Assembly (NCBI RefSeq): GCF_900105515.1
Contig: NZ_FNSY01000001.1
Span: 5,630,001-5,694,000 of the forward strand
DNA length: 64,000 nucleotides
Direction: 5' to 3'
From: Streptomyces sp. 2131.1
GTDB taxonomy: Bacteria; Actinomycetota; Actinomycetes; Streptomycetales; Streptomycetaceae
The notes under the pieces were generated by a model. That model worked only from the letters and a program-made list of their open reading frames with translations, was not told the origin of the DNA and searched no databases. A program made the position numbers and the translations under genes. Below are positions 50,699 to 58,725 of this stretch, piece after piece. Every line of letters starts with the position of its first letter. The first letter of the stretch is position 1.

Positions 50699-52027
50699 TC
50701 ACGGCCTGAAGTTGCGGCTCAGACCCTGCCACACGTCGTCGTAGCCGTGCTGCAGATGGTCCGCCGTCGCCGCCTGCTCCGTCGCGACGACCGGCCAGCG
50801 GGTCTCGAACATGAAGGCGAGACCGTCGTCGATCTTCTGCGGCTTCAGCTCGGCCGCGCTCGCCCTGTCGAAGGTCTCCCGGTCCGGGCCGTGCGCCGAC
50901 ATCATGTTGTGCAGCGAGCCGCCGCCGGGTACGAAGCCGCCCCTTCCGGCCGTCTTCGCGTCGTACGCGCCCTCGATCAGGCCCATGTACTCGCTCATCA
51001 CGTTGCGGTGGAAGTACGGCGGGCGGAAGGTGTCCTCGCCGACCAGCCAGCGCGGCGCGAACACCACGAAGTCGACCCCGGCCAGGCCCGGCGTGTCCGA
51101 CGGCGAGGTCAGCACCGTGAAGATCGACGGGTCCGGGTGGTCGTAGCTGATCGAGCCGATGACGTTGAAGCGGTGCAGGTCGTAGACGTACGGGGTGTGG
51201 TTGCCGTGCCAGGCGACCACGTCGAGCGGGGAGTGGTCGTACGTCGCCGTCCAGAGGTTGCCGCAGTACTTGTTGACCACCTCGACCGGCCGCTCCACGT
51301 CCTCGTGGGCGGCGACCGGGGCCAGGAAGTCCCGCGCGTTGGCCAGGCCGTTGGCGCCGATCGGGCCCAGGTCCGGGAGGACGAAGGGGCGGCCGTAGTT
51401 CTCGCAGACGTATCCGCGCGCGGTCTCGTCGAGCAGCTCCACCCGGAAGCGGACACCGCGCGGGATCAGCGCGACATGGCCGGGCTCGGCGCGCAGCAGT
51501 CCCAGCTCGGTGCGCAGGAGGAGCCCGCCGCGCTCGGGGACGATCAGCAGCTCGCCGTCGCTGTCGCTGAACACCCGGTCCGTCATGGAGGTGTTCGCGC
51601 TGTACAGGTGCACGGCCATGCCGGTGCGCTGTGCCGCATCGCCGTTGCCGCCCAGGGTCCACAGGCCCGCCACGAAGTCCGTGCCGGGCGCGGGCTCCGG
51701 GAGCGGGTCCCAGCGCAGCCGGTTGGGGTCGGGCACGGTCTCGGTGAACGGGGCGGTGCGCAGCGCGCCGTTGTCCGTGCGGACGAACGGGGGGTGGGCC
51801 GCCGAGGGGCGGATGCGGTAGAGCCAGGTGCGGTGGTTGTGCGCGCGCGGCTCGGTGAACGCGGAACCGCTCAGCTGCTCCGCGTACAGCCCGAGCGGGG
51901 CGCGCTGCGGGGAGTTGCGCCCGTGCGGGAGCGCTCCCGGCACCGCTTCCGAGCTGTGCTGATTGCCGAAACCGGCGGAGTACCGGAGCCCCTCCGCCGT
52001 CTTCCTCGCCTGCTCGTTGCCGCCCAT
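50699..52027 (-). CDS. hmgA: Homogentisate 1,2-dioxygenase
   Basis: 442 aa, the family length. RYSAGFGNQHSSEAVPGALP at the start and WHGNHTPYVYDLHRFNVIG, YFHRNVMSEYMGLIEGAYDA and the Fe-binding His-His-Glu region are diagnostic. It opens the ring of homogentisate to maleylacetoacetate in tyrosine and phenylalanine breakdown. The next pathway genes are not in the window. GGGAG lies 8 bases upstream of the ATG. Followed by a HutC-type GntR gene. Confidence 0.95.
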   Translation of the reverse strand: MGGNEQARKTAEGLRYSAGFGNQHSSEAVPGALPHGRNSPQRAPLGLYAEQLSGSAFTEPRAHNHRTWLYRIRPSAAHPPFVRTDNGALRTAPFTETVPDPNRLRWDPLPEPAPGTDFVAGLWTLGGNGDAAQRTGMAVHLYSANTSMTDRVFSDSDGELLIVPERGGLLLRTELGLLRAEPGHVALIPRGVRFRVELLDETARGYVCENYGRPFVLPDLGPIGANGLANARDFLAPVAAHEDVERPVEVVNKYCGNLWTATYDHSPLDVVAWHGNHTPYVYDLHRFNVIGSISYDHPDPSIFTVLTSPSDTPGLAGVDFVVFAPRWLVGEDTFRPPYFHRNVMSEYMGLIEGAYDAKTAGRGGFVPGGGSLHNMMSAHGPDRETFDRASAAELKPQKIDDGLAFMFETRWPVVATEQAATADHLQHGYDDVWQGLSRNFRP

Positions 52028-52045
52028 GTGCGCTCCCGTCCGAAG

Positions 52046-52070
52046 GAATCCTATGCATAACCGTAGGAAT
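52046..52070 (-). promoter_or_regulatory. Candidate operator upstream of hmgA
   Basis: TCCTA and TAGGA arms (52049-52053 and 52064-52068) flank a core with the 8-bp palindrome TATGCATA, about 20 bp before the hmgA ATG. On the minus strand TAGGAT could be the -10. It is a plausible GntR site, not proven. Confidence 0.35.
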
Positions 52071-52146
52071 GGAAGGGCGGCGAGTCAACGGCATTCGTCG
52101 TGCAGAAGGGGTTCAAAAAGCTGAACAATGCTCTACTCTCCGCCAC

Positions 52147-54342
52147 ATGTCGTGGACACGAAGACTTCTGGTGGTCCTGGCGGCACTCGCCGCCGCCCTA
52201 TTCGCGGCCCCGGCCGCCCAGGCGCACGAGGAACGGCCGGTCACCCTGCCCGACGGCACCGGCAGCGTCCCCGTGTACCGCACCGGCGAGCCCGATCTCC
52301 TGGTCTGCAAGACCGACCGGGCCGACTTCGAACGCCGTATCGCCGGCTTCCCGGACGCTCTGAAGTCCCGGAACCTGAAGCTCTTCGACCGCTGCCGGAA
52401 GTCCGGCTACCGCCACCTCCAGCAGGCGGTCGACGCCGTCGACGGGCCCGGGATGAACATCGCGATCCTCCCCGGCCTTTACGAGGAGGAGCCCTCGCTG
52501 CCGAAGCCCACCGGCGAGTGCGCCCGGCTGAAGGCCCCCGACTCGCAGCTCGGCTACCAGATCCTCAGCTACGAGCAGCAGGCCGAGTGCCCGCACAACC
52601 AGAACCTGGTGGCGATCCTCGGCAAGAAGGACCTCCAGATCGAGGGCACCGGCGCGGCGCGCACGGACGTCGTCATCGACGCCAAGTACCGCAAGCTCAA
52701 CGCGATCCGCTCGGACAAGTCCGACGGGATCTACTTCAGGAACTTCACCGCCCAGCGCACCACCTTCAACTCGCTCTACGTCCTGGCCCAGGACGGCTTC
52801 GTCATCGACGACGTCCTGACCCGCTGGAACGACGAGTACGGCTTCCTGACCTTCGCCAGCGACCACGGGCTGTACAAGAACTGCGAGTCCTACGGCAACG
52901 GCGACTCCGGCATCTACCCGGGCAGCGCCTCCGACATCAACGACGGCTACGGCTACAAGGTCCCGCGCTACTCGATCGAGATCACCGGCTGCCACAGCCA
53001 CCACAGCATGGTCGGCTATTCCGGCACCGCCGGCGACTCCGTCTACGTCCACGACAACGAGTTCGACCACAACATGGGCGGCGCCTCGATGGACAGCGCC
53101 TTCCCCGGCCACCCCGGACTCCCGCAGAACCACGCCCGCTTCGAGCGCAACCTGATCCACGACAACAACGCCGGCTACTACCGGTACGTCGCCGACGGCA
53201 CCTGCGCCAAGCCGCCCGCCGAGCGGGGTTACGAGGACGGCGTGGTCTGCCCGCAGATCTCCATGCCCCCGGGCACCGGCATCATCACCGCCGGCGGCAA
53301 CTGGAACCTCTACGAGGACAACTGGATCTACGGGCAGGACCGCGCCGCCTTCTTCCTGAGCGCCGTCCCCGCCTTCATCCGCGGCGAGAACGCCCTCGGC
53401 AAGCAGACCGACACCTCGCACCACAACCGGTACGCGAACAACCACCTCGGCGAGGACAGGAACGGCAAGGCACGCCCCAACGCCACCGACGTCTGGTGGG
53501 ACGGCCAGGGCGACGGCAACTGCTGGCAGTCCGACACCGGCGCCTCGACCCCGCGCTCCCTGCCCGGCTGCGGTGACGAACGGGGCGCGGTCTCCGGCTC
53601 CACCGACCGGATCGCCGGCGAACCCGTCAAGCTCGCCCAGCTGCTGGTCTGCGCCGACTACGACGCACGGGCCCGCAGACTGCCGGCCGGCTGCGACTGG
53701 TACGGGGCACGCGGCATCGAACGCATCGAGGTCCAGGCCGCCCTGGGCATCGCCGTGGTCCTCGTGCTCGTCGGCGGGGTGCTCTGGTGGCGGCGGCTGC
53801 GCTCCAGCCGGCTCGCCACCGCCGCGTCCGTCCTCGGACTCATCGGCCTCGGACTGGACGTCGCCGGGTCGACCATGGGCTTCGCCGCCACCTATGTGCC
53901 CGCCCTCGCGCTGCTGCTCACCGGGCTCTGGTGGACCGGCATCGGCCTGGCGCTGCGCCCGGCACGCCCGGTGTTCGGCTGGGTGACCGTGGTCCTGGGC
54001 GCGCTGACGCTGCTCGACGCGCTGGACAAGGGCGTGTTCATGATCCCGTGGATCCCGCTCAGCCCGGCCTGGGTACGCGGACTGCTCGGCCTGGTCTGGG
54101 TCGTCTGGGCCGTCGTGGCCGCCGCCCGCCACGGGGAGCGGGGCACGGATCGCGCCGAAGGCGCGGACGACGGAGGGCCGGACCATGCTGCCGCGCCCGA
54201 GCCCGTGCCCGCCGCCCCTTCCGCGCCCGAGCCCGTGCCCGCCGTCCCCTCCGCGCCCGAGCCCGTGCCCGCCGCCCCCTCCGCGCCCGAGCCCACCACG
54301 AAGCCCGACGCCACCGCTTCGGAAGGCGGCGACCCCTCATGA
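52147..54342 (+). CDS. Secreted right-handed beta-helix protein with C-terminal membrane domain
   Basis: 731 aa. Signal peptide (RRLLVVLAALAAALFAAPAA) ends near AQAHE. Residues 170-460 look like a parallel beta-helix (repeated turns such as SDGIYFRNFTAQRTTFNSLY and GCHSHHSMVGYSGTAGDSVY, rich in Asn, Asp and His). Five membrane helices follow (about 535-670; for example AALGIAVVLVLVGGVLWW), then a repeat tail APEPVPAAPS. The helix therefore sits outside, tethered to the membrane. Function not known; beta-helix proteins include NosD (copper-site assembly) and polysaccharide lyases. Its stop overlaps the next start. Confidence 0.78.
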   Translation: MSWTRRLLVVLAALAAALFAAPAAQAHEERPVTLPDGTGSVPVYRTGEPDLLVCKTDRADFERRIAGFPDALKSRNLKLFDRCRKSGYRHLQQAVDAVDGPGMNIAILPGLYEEEPSLPKPTGECARLKAPDSQLGYQILSYEQQAECPHNQNLVAILGKKDLQIEGTGAARTDVVIDAKYRKLNAIRSDKSDGIYFRNFTAQRTTFNSLYVLAQDGFVIDDVLTRWNDEYGFLTFASDHGLYKNCESYGNGDSGIYPGSASDINDGYGYKVPRYSIEITGCHSHHSMVGYSGTAGDSVYVHDNEFDHNMGGASMDSAFPGHPGLPQNHARFERNLIHDNNAGYYRYVADGTCAKPPAERGYEDGVVCPQISMPPGTGIITAGGNWNLYEDNWIYGQDRAAFFLSAVPAFIRGENALGKQTDTSHHNRYANNHLGEDRNGKARPNATDVWWDGQGDGNCWQSDTGASTPRSLPGCGDERGAVSGSTDRIAGEPVKLAQLLVCADYDARARRLPAGCDWYGARGIERIEVQAALGIAVVLVLVGGVLWWRRLRSSRLATAASVLGLIGLGLDVAGSTMGFAATYVPALALLLTGLWWTGIGLALRPARPVFGWVTVVLGALTLLDALDKGVFMIPWIPLSPAWVRGLLGLVWVVWAVVAAARHGERGTDRAEGADDGGPDHAAAPEPVPAAPSAPEPVPAVPSAPEPVPAAPSAPEPTTKPDATASEGGDPS
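54193..54293. repeat. 30-bp coding tandem repeat (APEPVPAAPS units)
   Basis: Three near-identical 30-bp units starting GCGCCCGAGCCCGTGCCC plus a partial fourth, encoding a cytosolic or extracytosolic Pro-rich tail of the beta-helix protein. Copy number may vary between strains. Confidence 0.9.
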
Positions 54343-55136
54343 ACCGCGCCCGGCCCGCCCGTACCGCCCTCGCCCTGCTCACCGCCGCCGTCCTCGCGCT
54401 CGGCGCGGGCGCCTGCGGGGGCAGGGCCACCACCCACCACAAGCCCGGCACCAGCCACGCCGAGGACACCGGCAGCAACGGCCGCCTCCTGAAGGCCGAC
54501 GACGGCGACGGCCACCGGCTCCGCCAGGTCGACGCCGACGGCGCGCCCGAGGTGGACCTCGCCGTCCGGCCCGACTCGGAGGACGGCTGGAACGTCCACC
54601 TCACCGTCCGCAACTTCCGCTTCACCCCGGACAGCGTGGGCGGCGGCGCGCTCGCCGGACGCGGCCACGCCCGGCTCTTCCTGGACGGCCACCCGCTCGC
54701 CCGGGTGTACGGCGCCTGGTTCCACCTGCCCGAATCGCTGCTGCGTACGGCCGGGGGCGGCATCCGGCTCACCGCCGGCCTGTACGCCGACGACCACACC
54801 GCCTGGGCCGTGGGCTCGTCCCCGATCCGGGCCGCCGCCACGCTCGGCAAAGCCTCCGCGAGCCCCGACGACGAGACCACCATGGTCGACCTGGCCATCA
54901 AGGACGGCAAGGTCACCCCCGCGCCCGGCCGCACAGAGATCGCGAAGGGCCGCACCGTGCGCCTGCGGGTCCGCAGCGACCGGGACGACGTCCTGCACGT
55001 CCACGGCTACGACAAGGAGGCGAAGCTGCCCGCCGGACGGACCGTCACGGTCACCTTCACCGCCGACCGCACCGGCCTCTTCGAGGTGGAGACCCACGAG
55101 TCGGACCTGCTGCTGACCCAGCTCGTCGTCCGGTGA
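54339..55136 (+). CDS. Lipoprotein with cupredoxin-like C-terminal domain
   Basis: 265 aa. Hydrophobic signal (RTALALLTAAVLALGAGAC) with a lipobox-like AGAC; Cys near residue 26 would be lipidated. The C-terminal 75 residues (IAKGRTVRLRVRSDRDDVLH, then VHGYDKEAKLP, then FTADRTGLFEVETHESDLLL) have a cupredoxin-like beta pattern with two His residues where copper ligands occur; no Cys/Met ligand pair is evident. The middle is a separate beta domain. ATGA overlap with the beta-helix gene and the next gene makes one operon. Confidence 0.72.
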   Translation: MNRARPARTALALLTAAVLALGAGACGGRATTHHKPGTSHAEDTGSNGRLLKADDGDGHRLRQVDADGAPEVDLAVRPDSEDGWNVHLTVRNFRFTPDSVGGGALAGRGHARLFLDGHPLARVYGAWFHLPESLLRTAGGGIRLTAGLYADDHTAWAVGSSPIRAAATLGKASASPDDETTMVDLAIKDGKVTPAPGRTEIAKGRTVRLRVRSDRDDVLHVHGYDKEAKLPAGRTVTVTFTADRTGLFEVETHESDLLLTQLVVR

Positions 55137-56446
55137 CGGGCGCCCCCGCTCCCGATGCCGTGCGCGTCCTCGCCCACGGCATCGGGGCCCGGCACGACCT
55201 GCCGCTCTCGCCCTTCTACGCGTTCGCCGGGGCCTTCGCCGCGCTCTTCGTCTCCTTCCTCGCGCTCGGCCTGCTCTGGTCACACTCACGGTTCACGGGC
55301 GAGCGCGCGGGCCGCCCGCTGCCGGCCGCCGTCCAGCGCCTGGCCGACGCCCGCGCCACCCGGCTCACCGCCCGCGCGCTCGGCCTGGCCGCCGCGCTGT
55401 CCGTCGTGCTGTGGCTGCTCCTCGGGCCCGCCGACCCGGACCGCAACCCGGCACCCGGCGCGGTCTACGTCCTCCTCTGGGTCGGGCTCGTCCCCGCCTC
55501 CCTGCTCCTCGGGCCCGTCTGGCGGCTCCTCAACCCGCTGCGCACCCTGCACCTCCTCGTCTGCCGGGCGCTCCGCCGCGACCGGGAGACCGGCCGCCGC
55601 CCCCTCCCCGCACGGCTCGGAATGTGGCCCGCCGCGGCCGGGCTCCTCGCGTTCACCTGGCTCGAACTCGTCGCCCCCGACCCCGCCTCGCCCACCGCCC
55701 TGCTGGTGTTCCTCGGCGTCTACACGGCTGTCCACCTCACGGGTGCGGTGGTGTACGGCGCCCACTGGTTCGACCACGCCGACGCCTACGAGGTGTACTC
55801 CGGCCTCCTCGCCCGCCTCTCCCCGTTCGGCCGCCGCCCCGCCGACGGGCGCCTCGTGGTGCGGTCCCCGTTCAACGGGCTCGACGCGACGCCCCGGCTC
55901 CCCGGACTCGTCGCCACCGTCTGCGTGATGCTCGGCTCCACCGCGTACGACGGCTTCTCCGACGCGCCGCGCTGGATCACCACCGTGCAGACCTCCGCAC
56001 TCGGCCGTACCACCACCGCCACCCTCGGACTCCTCGCCGCCGTCGCCCTCGTGGCCACCCTGTACGCGCTCTGCGCGGGGGCCACGCGGCTGGTGTGCGG
56101 CGGGCTGCCCCACCCGCTCACCGCGTTCGCCCACTCCCTGGTGCCCATCGCCCTCGGCTATCTCGTCGCGCACTACTTCACACTGTTCGCCACCGAGGGC
56201 CCGCACACCCTCGCGCTGGCCCTCGGCGCCGACCGCCCCGCCGCACCCGAACCGCCTCTGGGGCCCGGCGGCGTCGCCACCCTCCAGGTCCTCGCGATCG
56301 TCACCGGACACGTCCTCGGGGTGATCGCCGCGCACGACCGGTCCGTACGGCTCATGCCGCCCCGGCGCGCAGTCATCGGCCAACTCCCGCTGCTCGCCCT
56401 GATGATCGCGTACACGGTGGGAGGTCTCGCCCTGCTCATCGCCTGA
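55133..56446 (+). CDS. Polytopic membrane protein, about ten helices, unknown family
   Basis: 437 aa, GTG start overlapping the lipoprotein stop (GTGA). Many membrane helices, for example FAGAFAALFVSFLALGLLW, GAVYVLLWVGLVPASLLLG, LLVFLGVYTAVHLTGAVVYG and LPLLALMIAYTVGGLALLI. Conserved-looking charged or His residues inside or near helices (HWFDHADAYEVYSG, PIALGYLVAHYFTLF, VTGHVLGVIAAHDRSVR) could bind metal. No named family is recognised. With the beta-helix and cupredoxin-like proteins it forms a three-component envelope system. Confidence 0.7.
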   Translation: MTGAPAPDAVRVLAHGIGARHDLPLSPFYAFAGAFAALFVSFLALGLLWSHSRFTGERAGRPLPAAVQRLADARATRLTARALGLAAALSVVLWLLLGPADPDRNPAPGAVYVLLWVGLVPASLLLGPVWRLLNPLRTLHLLVCRALRRDRETGRRPLPARLGMWPAAAGLLAFTWLELVAPDPASPTALLVFLGVYTAVHLTGAVVYGAHWFDHADAYEVYSGLLARLSPFGRRPADGRLVVRSPFNGLDATPRLPGLVATVCVMLGSTAYDGFSDAPRWITTVQTSALGRTTTATLGLLAAVALVATLYALCAGATRLVCGGLPHPLTAFAHSLVPIALGYLVAHYFTLFATEGPHTLALALGADRPAAPEPPLGPGGVATLQVLAIVTGHVLGVIAAHDRSVRLMPPRRAVIGQLPLLALMIAYTVGGLALLIA

Positions 56447-56485
56447 GCACCACCCCCGCCATCCGCCCAGGAGGCCCACGGCATC

Positions 56486-57106
56486 ATGGAAGGCGTGCCC
56501 CCAGCGAACACGAACCTCCGCCGCACCCCGGTGCAGCAGCGCAGCGCCGAACGCCTCGCCCGGATCCTCGACGCCTGCGCCGAACTCCTCGACGAGACCG
56601 GCTACGAGCAGCTGTCCACCCGGGCGGTGGCCGCACGCGCCGGGGTGCCCATCGGTTCCGTCTACCGCTTCTTCTCCAACAAGCGGTCCCTGGCCGACGC
56701 GCTGGCCCGACGCAACCTCGACAGCTACGCCGAGCGCATCTCCGCCCGGCTGACCTCCATCGAGCCCGCCGACTGGCGCGGCGCGATCGACGCCGTGCTC
56801 GACGAGTACCTGGCGATGAAGCGGTCCGTCCCCGGCTTCGCCCTCGTCGACTTCGGCGCCCCCGCACCCGACGAGGACCCGGCCGACGACGCCAACCAGC
56901 GGGTCGCGGGCCGGCTCACCGAACTCCTCGCGGGACAGCTCGGCCGGGACGCCGACGACGACCTGCTGCGGGCGATCCTGGTCTGCGTGGAGGCGGCCGA
57001 CGCCCTGCTCAAACTCGCCTTCCGCAGCGAGCCGTCGGGCGACGGCGCGATCGTCGGCGAGACCCGCGAGCTGATCCACGCCTACCTCGCCCGCAGGCTG
57101 GACTGA
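56486..57106 (+). CDS. TetR-family regulator, downstream of the beta-helix operon
   Basis: 206 aa. HTH at about 35-65 (LSTRAVAARAGVPIGSVYRF, then FSNKRSLADALARR). The C-terminal domain (TELLAGQLGRDADDDLLRAI) fits the TetR family. It lies 39 bp after the membrane protein on the same strand with GGAGG 11 bases upstream, so it probably belongs to the operon and may control it. Ligand unknown. The following ABC ATPase gene has its own upstream space. Confidence 0.82.
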   Translation: MEGVPPANTNLRRTPVQQRSAERLARILDACAELLDETGYEQLSTRAVAARAGVPIGSVYRFFSNKRSLADALARRNLDSYAERISARLTSIEPADWRGAIDAVLDEYLAMKRSVPGFALVDFGAPAPDEDPADDANQRVAGRLTELLAGQLGRDADDDLLRAILVCVEAADALLKLAFRSEPSGDGAIVGETRELIHAYLARRLD

Positions 57107-57243
57107 GCATCCGGAAGCTGTGAACCGCCCCCGGAGGTACCCAACTTTGCGCGAGTCATTCCCTCACGGGGCGTAGTGGGCTAATTTCAGGCCACTGCTG
57201 CCGCTCCCCACCGCTCCATCACCATCCCTCCCGGGCGGAACAC

Positions 57244-58605
57244 ATGACTCGCGCCATCACTCTGAACAACGTCAGCAAGGCCTACGGGCGGTCCTCGCGC
57301 GCCGTCGACCGCCTCTCGCTCTCCATCGACCCGGGCGAGTTCGTCGTCCTGCTGGGCCCCTCCGGCTGCGGCAAGTCGACCGTGCTCCGCATGATCGCCG
57401 GCCTGGAGGACACCACAGAGGGCGAGATCCTCCTCGACGGCGAACCGGCCAACCACCTCACCCCGCGCGAACGCGGGATGGCCATGGTCTTCCAGAACTT
57501 CGCGCTCTACCCGACCATGACCAACCGGGAGAACATCGGCTTCCCGCTGAAGCTGGAGAACCCGCGCGCCGACCACAACGACCGCATCGAGAACACGGCC
57601 AGGATGCTCGGGATCGAGCGCGTCCTGGACCGGCTCCCCGGCCAGCTCTCCGGCGGCGAACGCCAGCGGGTCGCCATGGGGCGCGCGATCTCCCGCCAGC
57701 CGTCCGCCTTCCTCATGGACGAGCCGCTCTCCAACCTCGACGCCAAGCTCCGCAACCACCTGCGCGCCGAGATATCCCAGCTCACCAGGGAACTCGGCGT
57801 CACCACGGTCTACGTGACCCACGACCAGGCCGAGGCCATGTCGCTGGGCCACCGGGTCGCCGTCATGCGCGGCGGCGTCCTCCAGCAGGTCAGCCCGCCG
57901 CGCGAGGTGTACGCGCTGCCGGAGAACGTGTTCGTCGCCGCGTTCATCGGCACGCCCCGGATCAACCTCATCCAGGCCGTCGTGCACGCGCCCCTGGAGG
58001 GCCGGATGTCGATCGACCTGGGCCGCCAGCGTCTCCCGCTGCCCGAACCGCTCAGCCCCGACCATCAGTTGCTGCGCATCCAGCAGGGCCGCCCGATCAT
58101 CGTCGGGCTGCGCTCCGAGGCCGTCCGGATCGCCCCGCCCAGCCAGGCCCGCCCGGGCGAGGTCGCGCTCAGCGGCATCGTGGAGCACGTCGAGTACCAG
58201 GGCCACGAGGCGCTGGTCCACCTCAACACCGGCTCGCGGCCCGCCGTCGTCCCCGAGCTGGAGTCGGCCCGCACCGACCGGGGCCCCGTGCGCAGGAGGC
58301 GCGGCGGTCAGGGCGGCGGCGGGGTGCTGGAGCGGATCAAGGAGCGCGCCACCTCGTACGTGGGCGGCGGCTCGGTCGCCGTCCTGGAGGCGCCGGAGAC
58401 CGACGACCTGCCGCCGGGCGTCCACAGCCCGGACCGCCCCGCCGTGACCGCCAGCGACCTCGTGGTGCGGACCGGGCCCGACATGATGCTGCGCACCGGC
58501 GGTCAGGTGCCGCTCCTGGTCGACCTGGCGCACCTGTACGTCTTCGACCACCAGGGCCGCCGCATCTGCCCGCTGCCCAGGGACGTCCCCGGCCTCGACA
58601 TGTAG
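57244..58605 (+). CDS. Sugar ABC transporter ATP-binding protein, MsiK/UgpC-like, with insertion
   Basis: 453 aa. Walker A GPSGCGKST (about 38-46), signature LSGGERQRVAMGR, Walker B SAFLMDEPLSNLDAK, H-loop VYVTHDQAEAMSL. The first 240 residues are the standard MalK-type ATPase. The C-terminal regulatory domain is about 80 residues longer than usual, with a Gly/Arg-rich insert (RRRRGGQGGGGVLERIKERA) near residue 345. No permease or binding protein is nearby, as with MsiK, the shared ATPase of Streptomyces sugar importers. Start ATG; weak ribosome site. Confidence 0.85.
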   Translation: MTRAITLNNVSKAYGRSSRAVDRLSLSIDPGEFVVLLGPSGCGKSTVLRMIAGLEDTTEGEILLDGEPANHLTPRERGMAMVFQNFALYPTMTNRENIGFPLKLENPRADHNDRIENTARMLGIERVLDRLPGQLSGGERQRVAMGRAISRQPSAFLMDEPLSNLDAKLRNHLRAEISQLTRELGVTTVYVTHDQAEAMSLGHRVAVMRGGVLQQVSPPREVYALPENVFVAAFIGTPRINLIQAVVHAPLEGRMSIDLGRQRLPLPEPLSPDHQLLRIQQGRPIIVGLRSEAVRIAPPSQARPGEVALSGIVEHVEYQGHEALVHLNTGSRPAVVPELESARTDRGPVRRRRGGQGGGGVLERIKERATSYVGGGSVAVLEAPETDDLPPGVHSPDRPAVTASDLVVRTGPDMMLRTGGQVPLLVDLAHLYVFDHQGRRICPLPRDVPGLDM

Positions 58606-58661
58606 GCCGGTGCCGGGCACGGCACGTGACCGGGGTCTCCGGTGGCTCCCTGGCGCCTGAA

Positions 58662-58678
58662 AACTAACAGCGCTAGTT
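58662..58678. promoter_or_regulatory. Shared TetR-type operator, site B (aldehyde/alcohol dehydrogenase operon)
   Basis: AACTAACAGCGCTAGTT, flanked by A and T that extend the palindrome to 19 bp. It lies 47 bp before the ATG at 58726. Confidence 0.75.
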
Positions 58679-58725
58679 TGGGCTCCGGACGATCCCGTCC
58701 GTCACCGTGCCCGGGAGGAACAGCG

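Noticed and set aside
57160..57190. GGGCTAATTT near the ABC ATPase promoter as a fourth copy of the TetR operator
   Set aside because: Only the right half matches AACTARCRSYGCTARTT; the left half has no similarity.
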